A DNA stretch of 64,000 bases from Pelagibacterales bacterium SAG-MED09. Lineage in GTDB: Bacteria > Pseudomonadota > Alphaproteobacteria > Pelagibacterales > Pelagibacteraceae. The stretch spans positions 1 through 64,000 of the forward strand of contig JACWDG010000002.1 in the NCBI GenBank assembly GCA_014654245.1, read 5' to 3'. Shown here one piece after another: positions 26,362-36,822 of the stretch (positions are counted from its first letter, which is position 1; each line of letters starts with the position of its first letter). A model generated the notes under the pieces. The model ran no database searches and was not told where the DNA came from. It worked only from the letters and a program-made list of their open reading frames with translations. Position numbers and translations under genes: made by a program.

Positions 26362-26686
26362 TATCTTTGTCTTTATTGGGGTAATATGCTTTTTCAGTGC
26401 CAGTTAGATTTGATTGATGCGGTTTTTGCCAATCATATTTTTCTAAGTCATGTTTTTTTTCTATTCTATTAGGTGTAAAATGTATCCAAGAATACCATTC
26501 AACAGGTATTTTTGTTGCATCGATTTCCTCTGAATAAATTACCCAACGTTTACCATTTTTACTCTCATAATATTTATTGCCAAAAGAATCGGAACCAGCA
26601 AATTTTCCAAATAAGATAGTTTTTAATCTTGTTCCGAAAGTATCTACGTTCCACCAGGTGAAAATTTTTTTTAAGAATGTCAACAT
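26321..26686 (-). CDS. NDUFA12-family (17.2 kDa) NADH:ubiquinone oxidoreductase accessory subunit
   Basis: 121 residues. KFAGSDSFGNKYYESKNGKRWVIY followed by PVEWYSWIHF is the NDUFA12/B17.2 core. This supernumerary complex I subunit is shared by mitochondria and alphaproteobacteria, where it sits on the peripheral arm and supports assembly or stability. It is encoded away from any nuo operon here, next to DUF2155, as is usual. Its presence supports the alphaproteobacterial assignment. Confidence 0.88.
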   Translation of the reverse strand: MLTFLKKIFTWWNVDTFGTRLKTILFGKFAGSDSFGNKYYESKNGKRWVIYSEEIDATKIPVEWYSWIHFTPNRIEKKHDLEKYDWQKPHQSNLTGTEKAYYPNKDKDNVINKKYKSWKSE

Positions 26687-26802
26687 ACAAAATTTTTTAT
26701 ATTCAATTAGTAATTGTATAAATTAAATTAGACTAAAATCTGGTTTTGTATATAAATTAAATGATTCATTAATCAAAATAAATTTTAAAAATTTGGGGTA
26801 AA

Positions 26803-27621
26803 ATGGCGAAATACTTAGTTGAAACTTATTATACATGTACATTCAAGGTTAATCATTACCTAGATGAAATAAATGAAACAGAAATAAAAAATCTAGAAAA
26901 AAGAGATGACGGCAAATTTGAAGTTTTAGATGTTAAGCTTGATAATAGAAAAACGAAAAACCTAGATCCTAATAATAAAAGTGTTGATAATAAAATTGAT
27001 TTAGTACCAAATAATACCGACAATAAAAAAGAGAATATAAAACATTCTGTGGCTCAGGTTTTAAACAAATCTGAAAAGTCAGGTAAAAGATTTGGAATGC
27101 CCGATAGAAGAAAAGGATATATACAAAAAGCTACTATTGGTAATCATAAAGTATATCTTCATACTGGAGAATATGAGGATGGTAAAATTGGAGAAATTTT
27201 TATTGATACTAGTAAGGAAGGTGAATTAGTTAAAGCTTTAATGAATAATTTTGCCATAGCTGTATCTCTTGGTTTACAATATGGAGTTCCATTAGATGAA
27301 TATATTAGTGCTTTTGTTGGTACAAAATTTGAACCTTCTGGTAAAGTTTATGGTAACGATAGAATTTTAAGTGCAACTTCAATTTTAGATTATATATTCA
27401 GAGAATTAGCTATTTCTTATCAAAATAGAGAAGATTTAGCTCATACTCCTTCAATTGGTGGATCTGAAACTGCTAATCTAGATGAACAAAATACTGAAGA
27501 TCAAAATCAATTATTAAAAATAGTAAAAGATATTACAAGTAAAGGATTTGTAAGAAATAACTACAAAAAAAATCTTGTGGATTTATCTGATGTAAAAATT
27601 AGCTTAAAAGGAAAAAAATAA
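26803..27621 (+). CDS. Stand-alone NrdJ C-terminal (TSCPD-like) domain with unknown N-terminus
   Basis: 272 residues. Residues about 99-215 closely resemble the extreme C-terminus of alphaproteobacterial B12-dependent ribonucleotide reductase (NrdJ): [51 protein letters not shown], then [16 protein letters not shown]. The catalytic reductase barrel and its radical cysteines are absent. The first 52 residues (from [20 protein letters not shown]) form an unrecognised unit, joined by an Asn/Lys linker. The tail (216-272) is also unassigned. A GGGG ribosome site precedes the ATG. It could be a nucleotide-binding or regulatory protein; no function is known to me. Confidence 0.75.
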   Translation: MAKYLVETYYTCTFKVNHYLDEINETEIKNLEKRDDGKFEVLDVKLDNRKTKNLDPNNKSVDNKIDLVPNNTDNKKENIKHSVAQVLNKSEKSGKRFGMPDRRKGYIQKATIGNHKVYLHTGEYEDGKIGEIFIDTSKEGELVKALMNNFAIAVSLGLQYGVPLDEYISAFVGTKFEPSGKVYGNDRILSATSILDYIFRELAISYQNREDLAHTPSIGGSETANLDEQNTEDQNQLLKIVKDITSKGFVRNNYKKNLVDLSDVKISLKGKK

Positions 27622-29409
27622 TTATTTTTTAGACTTTAGACTAATATTCAGTTCTTTTAACTGTTTGTCGCTAACATCTGATGGAGCGTTCATCATAAGA
27701 TCTTGAGCATTTTGATTCATCGGAAACATTGTCACTTCTCGGATATTTTTTTCATTTGCAAGCAACATTACTATTCTATCAATACCTGGGGCAATACCGC
27801 CATGGGGAGGTGCACCATAACTTAGGGCGTTAATCATGCCGCTAAATTTTTCATCTACAATCTCTTTCTTATATCCTGCAATAGAAAAAAGTTTATACAT
27901 TAGATCGGGTATATGATTTCTTATTGCTCCTGAAGATAATTCAATACCGTTACAAACTATGTCATACTGATAAGCCAATATATCTAATGGCTTATCAAAA
28001 TTTATTTGATTTATTTCACCTTGTGGCATTGAAAAGGGATTATGACTAAATTCAATCTTATTTGATATCTCGTCTTTTTCAAACATTGGATAATCAACAA
28101 TCCAGCAAAATGCAAAAACGTTATTATCAATCAAGTCAAGATCTTTTGCAATTTTATCTCTTGCTAAAGAAGTAATTTTTTCAATTTCTTTTTGTTTAGA
28201 GCAAGCTAGAAATATGCTATCTCCTACTTCGGCTCCAGTCAAATTCATAATTTCTTGCAAAGACTCGGGTGAAAAAAACTTTCCAACTGGTCCTTTTCCT
28301 GTAATCTCTTTATTTTTTTCAATAGTAAAATATGCAAGTCCTGAGGCTCCCTGTTCTTTTGCCCATTTATCTATACTATCAAAAAAACTTCTAGATTTAT
28401 CCTTAGTATTTTTAGTTACAATACATCTTACCATTGATCCTGACTTTATCAGTTTCTTAAAAATTTCAAATGTTACGTCATCTCTAGAAAAAATTTTAGT
28501 AATATCCTTTATTTCTAATGGGTTTCTTAAATCAGGTTTATCTGTTCCATACTTTAACATTGCTTCTTTATAGGTAATTTTTGGAAATTTAGTGTAAAGT
28601 AATTTTTTATCTGAAAATTCTTTGAAAGTATTTATAAATAGCTTTTCCACAACATTAAAAATATCTTCTTGTTCAACAAATGACATTTCTAAATCTAATT
28701 GATAAAATTCACCTGGACTTCTATCAGCTCTTGCATCTTCATCTCTAAAACATGGAGCAATTTGAAAATATTTATCAAATCCAGAAACCATAATTAATTG
28801 TTTAAATTGTTGGGGAGCTTGAGGTAACGCATAAAATTTTCCAGGATTTAATCTACTTGGAACTAAAAAATCTCTTGCCCCCTCAGGACTTGATGAGGTT
28901 AGAATTGGAGTTTGAAATTCTAAAAACCCTAAATTATTCATCTCATTTCTTATGAATGAAATAACTTTTGATCTTAAAAGAATATTTTCATGAATTTTTT
29001 TTCTTCTCAAGTCAAGAAATCTGTATTTTAATCTTATATCTTCTGCGTACTCTTGGTCGCTAAAAACAGGTAAAGGTAATTCTTTACACTTACCGAGTAT
29101 TTTGAATTCTTTAATTACTACTTCGATTTGACCAGTTTGAATTTCTTTGTTTACTGTCTCCATTGATCTATCAATTACTTTTCCTTTAATATTGATTACT
29201 GTTTCTAATTGAGTTTTTTCTAATTCATTGAAACTTTTATTTTCCTTATCAATTATACATTGTGTGACACCATAATTATCCCTCAGATCAAGGAATAATA
29301 GATTACCATGATCTCTTTTTTTATTAATCCATCCTGAAAGAACTACATCACTACCAACATGGTCTTTACAAAGTTCATTACAATTATGTGTTCTGTATTT
29401 GTTGCTCAA
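27622..29409 (-). CDS. aspS: Aspartyl-tRNA synthetase, bacterial type
   Basis: 595 residues, the long bacterial form with an N-terminal OB-fold (VVLSGWINKKRDHGNLLFLDLRD) and an internal GAD insertion. Class II motif 2 is FRDEDARADRSPGEFYQLD; motif 3 is GIAPGIDRIVMLL. It charges tRNA(Asp); in organisms with an amidotransferase it may also charge tRNA(Asn), which cannot be decided here. It follows the hda-like gene with no gap and abuts the stop of the convergent NrdJ-domain gene. Confidence 0.96.
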   Translation of the reverse strand: MSNKYRTHNCNELCKDHVGSDVVLSGWINKKRDHGNLLFLDLRDNYGVTQCIIDKENKSFNELEKTQLETVINIKGKVIDRSMETVNKEIQTGQIEVVIKEFKILGKCKELPLPVFSDQEYAEDIRLKYRFLDLRRKKIHENILLRSKVISFIRNEMNNLGFLEFQTPILTSSSPEGARDFLVPSRLNPGKFYALPQAPQQFKQLIMVSGFDKYFQIAPCFRDEDARADRSPGEFYQLDLEMSFVEQEDIFNVVEKLFINTFKEFSDKKLLYTKFPKITYKEAMLKYGTDKPDLRNPLEIKDITKIFSRDDVTFEIFKKLIKSGSMVRCIVTKNTKDKSRSFFDSIDKWAKEQGASGLAYFTIEKNKEITGKGPVGKFFSPESLQEIMNLTGAEVGDSIFLACSKQKEIEKITSLARDKIAKDLDLIDNNVFAFCWIVDYPMFEKDEISNKIEFSHNPFSMPQGEINQINFDKPLDILAYQYDIVCNGIELSSGAIRNHIPDLMYKLFSIAGYKKEIVDEKFSGMINALSYGAPPHGGIAPGIDRIVMLLANEKNIREVTMFPMNQNAQDLMMNAPSDVSDKQLKELNISLKSKK

Positions 29410-30072
29410 TTAATCTCCTAAAATCTCTTTAATAATCTTAAAATCGATTGGTTTTTTCTTTTTTAAACTAAGTTCGTCAACTTTATATATGAAATCAAAT
29501 ATATTTCCATACGATCTATCAATTCTTTTAATAATAAAATCAATTAATTTTTTATCTATTGATATTTGACGATCAGATAAATTTTTTAATATCAGGGCAA
29601 ACATTAAATCATCATCAGGTTTATGAATTTTTTGCAAAAGGAAATTTTTTGATCTAGACTTCAAATCAATTAATGAAAAATTAATATCTACAATAGGTAT
29701 TTCTGAAGTGACTATGATAAATTTATTATCTAAATCAACAATATTTAATAAACTATAAAATAAATTTTCATCTATTTTTTTACCTAAGTTTTCTAATATT
29801 ATATTTTGATGTGACTTTACCGTTTCTAAATTTTCTTCATTTAAATAATTCGCATCTAATTTAATACCTTTAAACTTTTTTATAAACATTTTAACTAGGT
29901 GTGTTTTTCCAGAAAATTTATCTCCATTAATGTTTAAAAAATTTTTTTCCCACATTGGCCATTCATTTAAAAATTTAAAAACATGTTTATTACTGTTTGA
30001 CACATAAAAGTCATCGTCTTTAAAATTTTGCTCGTAATCAAATTTAATAATTAATTGGTTAAGATTTGTCAT
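29410..30072 (-). CDS. hda: DnaA-related ATPase Hda/HdaA
   Basis: 220 residues from the ATG at 30072, chosen because it forms an ATGA overlap with the upstream stop; a longer start at 30084 is possible. It is a lone DnaA-type AAA+ domain: EWPMWEKNFLNINGDKFSGKTHL holds the P-loop, and there is no C-terminal DNA-binding helix-turn-helix. Hda-type proteins promote hydrolysis of ATP on DnaA to limit initiation. It is divergent and Lys/Ile-rich. A GAPDH-like or other P-loop role is unlikely given the DnaA-like WP and ENLGKK features. Confidence 0.82.
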   Translation of the reverse strand: MTNLNQLIIKFDYEQNFKDDDFYVSNSNKHVFKFLNEWPMWEKNFLNINGDKFSGKTHLVKMFIKKFKGIKLDANYLNEENLETVKSHQNIILENLGKKIDENLFYSLLNIVDLDNKFIIVTSEIPIVDINFSLIDLKSRSKNFLLQKIHKPDDDLMFALILKNLSDRQISIDKKLIDFIIKRIDRSYGNIFDFIYKVDELSLKKKKPIDFKIIKEILGD

Positions 30073-31130
30073 TTTAAAATCCATATCTTTTTCTGAGTAT
30101 CAATATCGTAATTTTTATTTTTCATTATAGTAATAAAATTTTTAGGAGTACCGTTAAATATTATTTCATAAAAAATTACATCTTTATTAAATTTGCTAAT
30201 TGAATAGTGACTAATTAAATCTATGTTACTTAGTGTTTCTTCAAATTTTGAATTTAAAACATAATCTTTATTATCAACCTGTATTAAAAGTGGAAGTTTA
30301 ATTGATGTGTTAATTAAATTATTTTCTTTCCAAAAATCTTCATAAATAATTTTTAAGCTATTAATTAATTCAATTAAATTAATATCATTATATAAATTTA
30401 TATCAGCAAATGAGTGGCTTTTGATTACTTTAACATCTTTAATATTTATTTTAGAAAGAATTTTGATTTCATTTTTGTCCTTAAAAAATAAAGCAATAAT
30501 GGAATTTTGTAAAAAATATTTTTCAATGATTTGTTCAAAGTTATAATTTTCTAATTCGAGATAGTTTTGCTTAATTAAGTTTAAATCCTCTAAATCTTCA
30601 GTAGGCATAACATAATCAATTAAGTATGTTGTTTTATTTTCTTTCTCCCAATTTTCATATATTGGATTTTTTGAAAAAACCAAAACATCTGCATTTGTTT
30701 CGTCTATTATAATTGGAATAAATAAAAATTTTTCTTTAGTAATTTGAGCTGGAAAAATACTTTTAGAATCAAGATATTGAAAAATTTTTTTTTTGTTAAA
30801 TGAAACTCCTAAATTTAGATTGTAAGTTTTGTTTATAAATTTTTCTTCTTTTATTGAGAATGTTTCAATCATGCTCTTTATTTCATTTAATCTAATATTT
30901 TTTGTTTTATTAATATCTTTAGATTGTATTAATTTACTCATTAACTCTTTGAATGCTTTTTTAAATCCTTTATTAATGAGCATCTCTTTATTGAAATTAT
31001 TCTCTAATTTTTCTGAAATTTCTATTTCATCTACCAAAAATGCTTTTGCATTTAATATTGTTGTGGAAAAAAAAGATAAATTTAGAGCGAGAACTATAAA
31101 AAATATATATAAATGTTTTCGATAATGCAT
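30069..31130 (-). CDS. DUF2066-domain exported protein
   Basis: 353 residues with an N-terminal signal segment (about 8-28, ending near LNAKA). The DUF2066 pattern begins FLVDEIEISEKLENNF, then KGFKKAFKELMSKLI, then YNLNLGVSFNKKKIFQYLDSKSI. Function of this periplasmic family is unknown. In alphaproteobacteria it is often beside hda and purMN, as here. It diverges from purM with 21 bases between starts. Confidence 0.78.
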   Translation of the reverse strand: MHYRKHLYIFFIVLALNLSFFSTTILNAKAFLVDEIEISEKLENNFNKEMLINKGFKKAFKELMSKLIQSKDINKTKNIRLNEIKSMIETFSIKEEKFINKTYNLNLGVSFNKKKIFQYLDSKSIFPAQITKEKFLFIPIIIDETNADVLVFSKNPIYENWEKENKTTYLIDYVMPTEDLEDLNLIKQNYLELENYNFEQIIEKYFLQNSIIALFFKDKNEIKILSKINIKDVKVIKSHSFADINLYNDINLIELINSLKIIYEDFWKENNLINTSIKLPLLIQVDNKDYVLNSKFEETLSNIDLISHYSISKFNKDVIFYEIIFNGTPKNFITIMKNKNYDIDTQKKIWILK

Positions 31131-31151
31131 AGTTATTAAATTAATATTCTA

Positions 31152-32180
31152 ATGAATAAAAAACTCTTTACCTACAAAAAAAGTGGCGTCAATATAAGTG
31201 CCGCTGATAAATTTGTAAGTTTCATATCAAAGATATCATCAAAAAAAAGAGGCAATAAAAAGTTTAACAATATTGGTGGTTTTGGCTCTATTTCAAGCTT
31301 ACCACAAAATATTAAAAAACCTAAAATTGTTGCCTGTACTGACGGTGTTGGAACTAAGATTGAAATTGCTAATTCTTTAAATAAATTTGATACAATAGGT
31401 ATCGATTTAGTTGCAATGAGTGTTAACGACTTAATTGTTCAAGGTGCTAAACCAATTTTATTTTTGGATTATATTTCTATTAATAAGATCAATTTAAAAA
31501 AACTTAAATCTATTCTAAAAGGAATAATTAGAGGATGTAAAATATCTGGATGTGAACTTGTGGGTGGAGAAACTGCTGAAATGCCTGGAACCTATGAAAA
31601 AGATAAATTCGATATTGCTGGTTTCGCAGTCGGTATTGTGGATGAAAAAAAAATTTTAACCAAAAAAAAGATTACCAGTGGAAATTTGATTTTAGCCATT
31701 CCTTCTTCAGGGATTCATTCAAATGGATATTCTTTAATTAGACACATATTAGATAAGAAAAAAATTAATATCAAAAAAAATATTTTTCTTAAAAATGAAC
31801 TTATAAGACCCACTAAGATTTATGTAAATGAAGTTCTTAATTTAATAAATAAAAAATTACTAAACGGCTGTGCAAATATAACAGGTGGTGGATTATCTGA
31901 TAATATTAAAAGAGTAATACCTGATGGATTATCTGCTGATATTTATTTAAATAAAATAAAAACTTTAAAAATATTCAAATGGTTAAAACAAAACAATATC
32001 TCTGATAGAGAAATGTTGAAAACTTTTAATTGTGGTGTTGGTTTTTGTTTAATTATTAGCTCCAAAAATTTAAAAAAAATTAATAGATTTTTTTCAAAAG
32101 AATATAAGCCTTATGTGATTGGAAAGATTATTCGTGGTCAAAATAAAGTTAAACTAAATGCAAAAATTAATTGGAGCTAA
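31152..32180 (+). CDS. purM: Phosphoribosylformylglycinamidine cyclo-ligase (AIR synthetase)
   Basis: 342 residues. It closes the imidazole ring, FGAM to AIR with ATP, in purine synthesis. YKKSGVNISAADKFV at the N-terminus, GVGTKIEIA, GGETAEMPGTY near residue 135 and IPSSGIHSNGYSLIR are family signatures. It overlaps purN by 23 bases in a purMN operon. Lys/Ile-rich like its neighbours. Confidence 0.96.
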   Translation: MNKKLFTYKKSGVNISAADKFVSFISKISSKKRGNKKFNNIGGFGSISSLPQNIKKPKIVACTDGVGTKIEIANSLNKFDTIGIDLVAMSVNDLIVQGAKPILFLDYISINKINLKKLKSILKGIIRGCKISGCELVGGETAEMPGTYEKDKFDIAGFAVGIVDEKKILTKKKITSGNLILAIPSSGIHSNGYSLIRHILDKKKINIKKNIFLKNELIRPTKIYVNEVLNLINKKLLNGCANITGGGLSDNIKRVIPDGLSADIYLNKIKTLKIFKWLKQNNISDREMLKTFNCGVGFCLIISSKNLKKINRFFSKEYKPYVIGKIIRGQNKVKLNAKINWS

Positions 32181-32742
32181 AAAAATTAATATTGCAGTAT
32201 TCATTTCAGGCAATGGAAGCAATTTTAAAATTTTAGTTTTAGATTCTTTTAAAAAAAAATCAAAATATGAAATAAAATTAGTTATATCAAATAAAGCAAC
32301 TGCTAAGGGACTTGTATATGCAAGAAAATTTAAGATAAAAAAAAAGATTATCAATTACATGAATAAAAAAAATGCAGAAAAAAATATTTTAGTTGAGTTA
32401 AAAAAAAATAATATAGACTTAATATGTCTTGCTGGATTTATGAAAGTTTTATCAAAAACTTTAATTCAGAAATTTAAAGGTAAAATAATAAATATTCATC
32501 CATCTTTATTGCCTAAATATAAAGGATTAAATACACATCAAAGAGCAATTAATAATAGAGAAAAATATTCCGGATGCACTGTGCATTATGTAAATTCAAG
32601 ATTAGACTCTGGAAAAATTATTTTACAGAAAAAAGTTAGAATTTTAAAAACAGATACCAGCAGTAAACTTGCAAAAAGAATTCTTAAGCAAGAACATATT
32701 TTATACCCAAAAGCTTTAAAAAAGGTTTTAATTAGTCTTTAA
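32158..32742 (+). CDS. purN: Phosphoribosylglycinamide formyltransferase
   Basis: 194 residues. It transfers a formyl group from 10-formyl-THF to GAR. IAVFISGNGSNFKIL holds the phosphate loop, INIHPSLLPKYKGLNTH holds the catalytic Asn/His, and GCTVHYVNSRLDSGKII holds the catalytic aspartate. The start lies in purM and the stop overlaps the convergent ndk stop by 11 bases. Confidence 0.95.
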   Translation: MQKLIGAKKINIAVFISGNGSNFKILVLDSFKKKSKYEIKLVISNKATAKGLVYARKFKIKKKIINYMNKKNAEKNILVELKKNNIDLICLAGFMKVLSKTLIQKFKGKIINIHPSLLPKYKGLNTHQRAINNREKYSGCTVHYVNSRLDSGKIILQKKVRILKTDTSSKLAKRILKQEHILYPKALKKVLISL

Positions 32743-33142
32743 AAAAGAAATCTATTTCAATTTTAGCATTATCTACACTATCAGATCCATGGACTGAATT
32801 TTTGTCAATTGAAATCCCATACTTTTTTCTTATTGTGCCCTCTTCAGCGTCAGTTGGGTTAGTTGCACCCATTAGTTCTCTGTTCCCTAACACAGCACTT
32901 TCTTTTTCAAGAATCATTACAACAATTGGACCAGATGACAAATACGTACATAAATCATTGTAAAAAGGTTTTGTTTCATGAACTTTATAAAACTTTTCTG
33001 CTTCTGATTTTTCTATTTGAATTTTTTTTTCTTTTACAATTACAAACCCCTTATTTTTAAACATCTCTTTAATCTCGTTCTCCAAGTTTCTTTCAACTGC
33101 GTCTGGTTTTATAATTGATAGTGTTTGTTCTGTATTACTCAT
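32732..33142 (-). CDS. ndk: Nucleoside diphosphate kinase
   Basis: 136 residues. It moves the gamma phosphate between nucleotides through phospho-His118 in [21 protein letters not shown] at the N-terminus and [15 protein letters not shown] complete the signature. Its start lies within the end of pepA (8-base overlap), suggesting co-transcription. Confidence 0.97.
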   Translation of the reverse strand: MSNTEQTLSIIKPDAVERNLENEIKEMFKNKGFVIVKEKKIQIEKSEAEKFYKVHETKPFYNDLCTYLSSGPIVVMILEKESAVLGNRELMGATNPTDAEEGTIRKKYGISIDKNSVHGSDSVDNAKIEIDFFFKD

Positions 33143-34607
33143 AATTATCCTCGATTAGTTTATTTAATAATCTAACTCCGTAGCTAGTTGCTCCACCTGA
33201 ATTTAAAGCTCCACCATATTTGGAGAATGCCATGCCTGCTATATCTAAATGAGCCCAAGGTGTTTTGTTTAGAATAAATCTTTGTAAGAACTGTGCTGCA
33301 GTTGTAGAACCAGCACCTCCAACATAATTAATGTTTTGCATATCTGCATTTTTTGAATTTATAAGTTTATCAAAGTTTTTATGTAAAGGCATTCTCCACA
33401 ATTTTTCTTCCACTTTATCACCTGCCTCTAATAATTGTTTTGATAACTTGTCATCATTTGAAAATAATCCTGCATATTCAGAACCTAACGAAACTATAAT
33501 AGCACCAGTTAAAGTAGCAAGATCTATGATAAATCTCGGTTTATATTTTTTTTCTGTATAAGTTAAAGCATCAGCTAAAACCAATCTACCTTCAGCATCT
33601 GTATTTAAAACTTCTATTGTTTGACCACTGTAAGATTTAACTATGTCACCAGGTCTTTGTGCATTTCCACTAACCATATTCTCTACAAGACCTACAACAC
33701 CAACTGCATTAATTTTTGCTTTTCTCTTAGCTAAATTTTTCATCAAACCAACTACAGTTGCTGAGCCCGCCATATCATAAGTCATATCCTCCATGAACTT
33801 TGCAGGTTTTAGAGAGTAGCCTCCTGTGTCAAAACAAACTCCCTTTCCAACAAATGCTAGAGGTTTAGAGTTATTTTTTGCCCCATTCCACTCCATAGTT
33901 ACTAGGTATGAACCACGAATACTTCCTTGACCCACACCAAGCAAAGCATTCATTCCAAGTTTTTTTAATTTCTTTTTATCATATACATTTATTTTTAATC
34001 CTAATTTTTTGAGAGCATTAATTCTTTTTGCATATTCATCTGGATGAAGAACATTTGCTGGTTCTGACACAAGGTCTCTTGCAAAGAAACTTCCTTCCTC
34101 TAATGCTTTAAATCTTAATTGTTGCTGAGAAGATATTTTAATTTTTTTTCCAATTACATTAAAAGAAATTATTTTCTTATTTTTTTTTGATTTGTAAATA
34201 TCAAAAACGTAAGATTTTAATTTTAGGCCATGCAAAAAATTTCCAATTGAGTTTTTATTACTATTATTGATGGTATCTAAAAATACCAAATAACTATTTT
34301 CCTTAAATTTGGTAGTAAAATCATAAAATTCAGCTCCCAGTTTTTCCAAATTTGAGACATTTATATCTTTTTTAATGGAAACTAAAAAAATGGTTTTTTT
34401 TGAACTTATCTCAAAAGAAAGAAATTTTTTTTTTTTTTCTCTAACTTTTAACAAATCTGAAAGATGAGAATATTCATTTATTGAGATATTTTTTTTTATC
34501 CCGCTGATATTGAAACTTTCATCAACAAAAAACACGTGATTGCCCGCTATATTTTTTGAAATAATTGATTTGTAATTAATTTGAACAGTCATAAATTTTA
34601 AATTCAA
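33135..34607 (-). CDS. pepA: Leucyl aminopeptidase PepA (M17)
   Basis: 490 residues. The N-terminal half is the variable macro-like domain. The C-terminal catalytic half has [28 protein letters not shown] and [16 protein letters not shown], holding the two-metal site of M17 aminopeptidases. It removes N-terminal residues from peptides in the cytoplasm; some homologs bind DNA. It diverges from lptF, the usual order in alphaproteobacteria. Confidence 0.95.
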   Translation of the reverse strand: MNLKFMTVQINYKSIISKNIAGNHVFFVDESFNISGIKKNISINEYSHLSDLLKVREKKKKFLSFEISSKKTIFLVSIKKDINVSNLEKLGAEFYDFTTKFKENSYLVFLDTINNSNKNSIGNFLHGLKLKSYVFDIYKSKKNKKIISFNVIGKKIKISSQQQLRFKALEEGSFFARDLVSEPANVLHPDEYAKRINALKKLGLKINVYDKKKLKKLGMNALLGVGQGSIRGSYLVTMEWNGAKNNSKPLAFVGKGVCFDTGGYSLKPAKFMEDMTYDMAGSATVVGLMKNLAKRKAKINAVGVVGLVENMVSGNAQRPGDIVKSYSGQTIEVLNTDAEGRLVLADALTYTEKKYKPRFIIDLATLTGAIIVSLGSEYAGLFSNDDKLSKQLLEAGDKVEEKLWRMPLHKNFDKLINSKNADMQNINYVGGAGSTTAAQFLQRFILNKTPWAHLDIAGMAFSKYGGALNSGGATSYGVRLLNKLIEDNYE

Positions 34608-34652
34608 TCTGTAAGAGATAAATGTTATATAAGTCTTAAGAATAGAATTTCA

Positions 34653-35750
34653 ATGAAAAAATTAGTTTTTATAAAATTTATTAAGGATGTTTTAATTTTT
34701 TTTATCTCATCCATCATGATTATGGGCCTAATTGTATGGACTTTACAGGCTGTAAATTATTTTGATTTTGTATCGGAAGATGGACATGGTTTAAAAGTTT
34801 ATTTTGCATATACCTTACTTAATTTTCCTAAAATAATTCATAGAATACTTCCTTTCATGTTTTTCATATCTTTATTTTCAACGATTATTAAATACGAGAT
34901 AAATAATCAATTAAGTATATTTTGGATGAACGGTGTAAGTAAAATTAGATTCATAAATTTTGTATTATTTTTTTCAATAATTCTAATGTTAATTCAAATT
35001 ATACTTGGTTCATATTTTTCTCCAATGTCTCAATTGAAGGCTAGGAATTTGATAAAAGAGTCAAATATTGATTTTTTTACTAGTCTTATCAAAGAAGGAA
35101 AATTTATTAATGCTGTAAAAGGTTTAACAATCTACATTGAGCAGAAAGAGTCGGAAAATTTTTCTAATATTTTTATTGATGACTCAACAAAAGGACTTTC
35201 ACGAATGATTTATGCAGAGAGTGGAACTATAACCTCTGATCAGAAAAATAAAAAATTTATATTATTTGATGGAAAGGTAATAAATATTGATAAAAATAGA
35301 ATTAATACATTTGAATTTGATCAAATCAATTTTAATTTACATTCATTTGGATCCAACTCAATCATAACCCCTAAAATTCAAGAACTAAATTCCATTAATC
35401 TATTTGACTGTTTGATTGATGCAAAATTAACTAGCGAAAGAATCTGTGAGGATGAAGAAATTTTAAGTGAAACCAAGCAAGAATTGCTTAAGCGATTTTT
35501 TAAACCGATTTATATTCCTTTAATAGCTATGCTTTGTTGTTTTCTATTTATATCAGGAAAATATAAGCCTAATTATAACAATATAAAAAGATATATATTT
35601 TTAATTATATTTTTACTTATAATCATTTCAGAGACATCTCTTAGATATTCAACATCATCTAATATTTCATTGATTTTATATTTATTTACTCCTTTTTTAA
35701 TATTTTTAATTCTTTACGCTTTTTCTTACTACAAAATAAATAATGTTTAA
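34653..35750 (+). CDS. lptF: LPS export ABC transporter permease LptF
   Basis: 365 residues of the YjgP/YjgQ family, with three helices at each end (about 10-125 and 285-362) around a periplasmic beta-jellyroll domain. NNQLSIFWMNGVSKIRF near residue 90 is the coupling region. With LptG and LptB it extracts LPS from the inner membrane. It overlaps lptG by 8 bases, and lptD, surA, pdxA and rsmA follow. Confidence 0.88.
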   Translation: MKKLVFIKFIKDVLIFFISSIMIMGLIVWTLQAVNYFDFVSEDGHGLKVYFAYTLLNFPKIIHRILPFMFFISLFSTIIKYEINNQLSIFWMNGVSKIRFINFVLFFSIILMLIQIILGSYFSPMSQLKARNLIKESNIDFFTSLIKEGKFINAVKGLTIYIEQKESENFSNIFIDDSTKGLSRMIYAESGTITSDQKNKKFILFDGKVINIDKNRINTFEFDQINFNLHSFGSNSIITPKIQELNSINLFDCLIDAKLTSERICEDEEILSETKQELLKRFFKPIYIPLIAMLCCFLFISGKYKPNYNNIKRYIFLIIFLLIIISETSLRYSTSSNISLILYLFTPFLIFLILYAFSYYKINNV

Positions 35751-36822
35751 AATTTATCAAAGATATATTGTGCAAAATTTTTTATCCAAGGTTATCTTGA
35801 TTACACTAATCTTTTTTTCTTTAACTCTTATTTTGGGGAGTTTAGAAGAAATCTCTTTTTCAAAAGATTTAGATACAAATTTTTTATATCCTTATTATTT
35901 AACCATATTAAATGCTCCGATAACCTTGTTTGAAATTTTTCCATTCATTTTTTTATTATCAACACAATTTTTATTTTATGATCTATTTAAAAAAGATGAA
36001 TTAAGTTTATTAAAAATTAATGGTTTGAATAATTTATCCATTATAAAAATTATATTTTTTTTGGCAATTGCAATTGGAATATTCAATGTAGTTATTTTTT
36101 ATAATTTAGCTTCAAATTTAAAGTTTCATTATTCTAACGTAAAAAATAACTTATCGAGTGATAATAAATATTTAGCAATGGTTACAAAAAGTGGTTTATG
36201 GATTAAAGATGAAATTAAAGATAAAAAATTAATTATTAAATCAAATTTAATCAAAAATGATATAATTTCAAAAACAATAATTAGTGAATTTGATAAAGAT
36301 TTTAATCTAATCAGAATTATACAGTCAGAAAAAATTGATATTAAGGACAATAATTGGATTATTTACGATCCAATAATCACAAAAGATAACGTAACAACAT
36401 CCCAAGATGAAACAATCCTTATGAAGACAAATTTCAACTACGATAAAATTTCAAAGCTCTTTTCAAATATTTCTACTCTTGATATTTTTAAACTTTTTGA
36501 TGTCAAGAGGGATTACGAACGTTTAGGATATTCTTCAGATGAAATTTTCATACACTTATTAAAGCTTTCAACAACACCTCTAATGTATGGAATTTTATCA
36601 GTCTTGTCTGCCATTATAATGCTTGGTATAAAAAAAAATAATTCTATAATATTTCATATAGGAGCGGGTTTTTTAATTTCTGTTATGATTTATTATTTAA
36701 TGTTTTTCTTTACATCTCTAGGAAATAACGGAAAAATTCCTGTTTATTTATCCGTGCTGTTTCCAATTTCAATATTGTCACTTATCTCAATTATAGGTTT
36801 AATTAATGTTAATGAAAAATAA
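35743..36822 (+). CDS. lptG: LPS export ABC transporter permease LptG
   Basis: 359 residues, the same six-helix plus jellyroll design as LptF. KKDELSLLKINGLNNLSIIKI near residue 82 is the coupling segment and RDYERLGYSSDEIFIHLLK precedes the last helices. It is the LptF partner in LPS extraction. The start lies in lptF and the stop lies in lptD. Confidence 0.88.
   Translation: MFKIYQRYIVQNFLSKVILITLIFFSLTLILGSLEEISFSKDLDTNFLYPYYLTILNAPITLFEIFPFIFLLSTQFLFYDLFKKDELSLLKINGLNNLSIIKIIFFLAIAIGIFNVVIFYNLASNLKFHYSNVKNNLSSDNKYLAMVTKSGLWIKDEIKDKKLIIKSNLIKNDIISKTIISEFDKDFNLIRIIQSEKIDIKDNNWIIYDPIITKDNVTTSQDETILMKTNFNYDKISKLFSNISTLDIFKLFDVKRDYERLGYSSDEIFIHLLKLSTTPLMYGILSVLSAIIMLGIKKNNSIIFHIGAGFLISVMIYYLMFFFTSLGNNGKIPVYLSVLFPISILSLISIIGLINVNEK

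Noticed and set aside
26687-26802. Promoters or operator in the 116-base gap between the divergent NDUFA12-like gene and the NrdJ-domain gene
   Set aside because: Several AT-rich -10-like words exist but none pairs with a good -35 at proper spacing, and the inverted words near 26758-26778 are imperfect.
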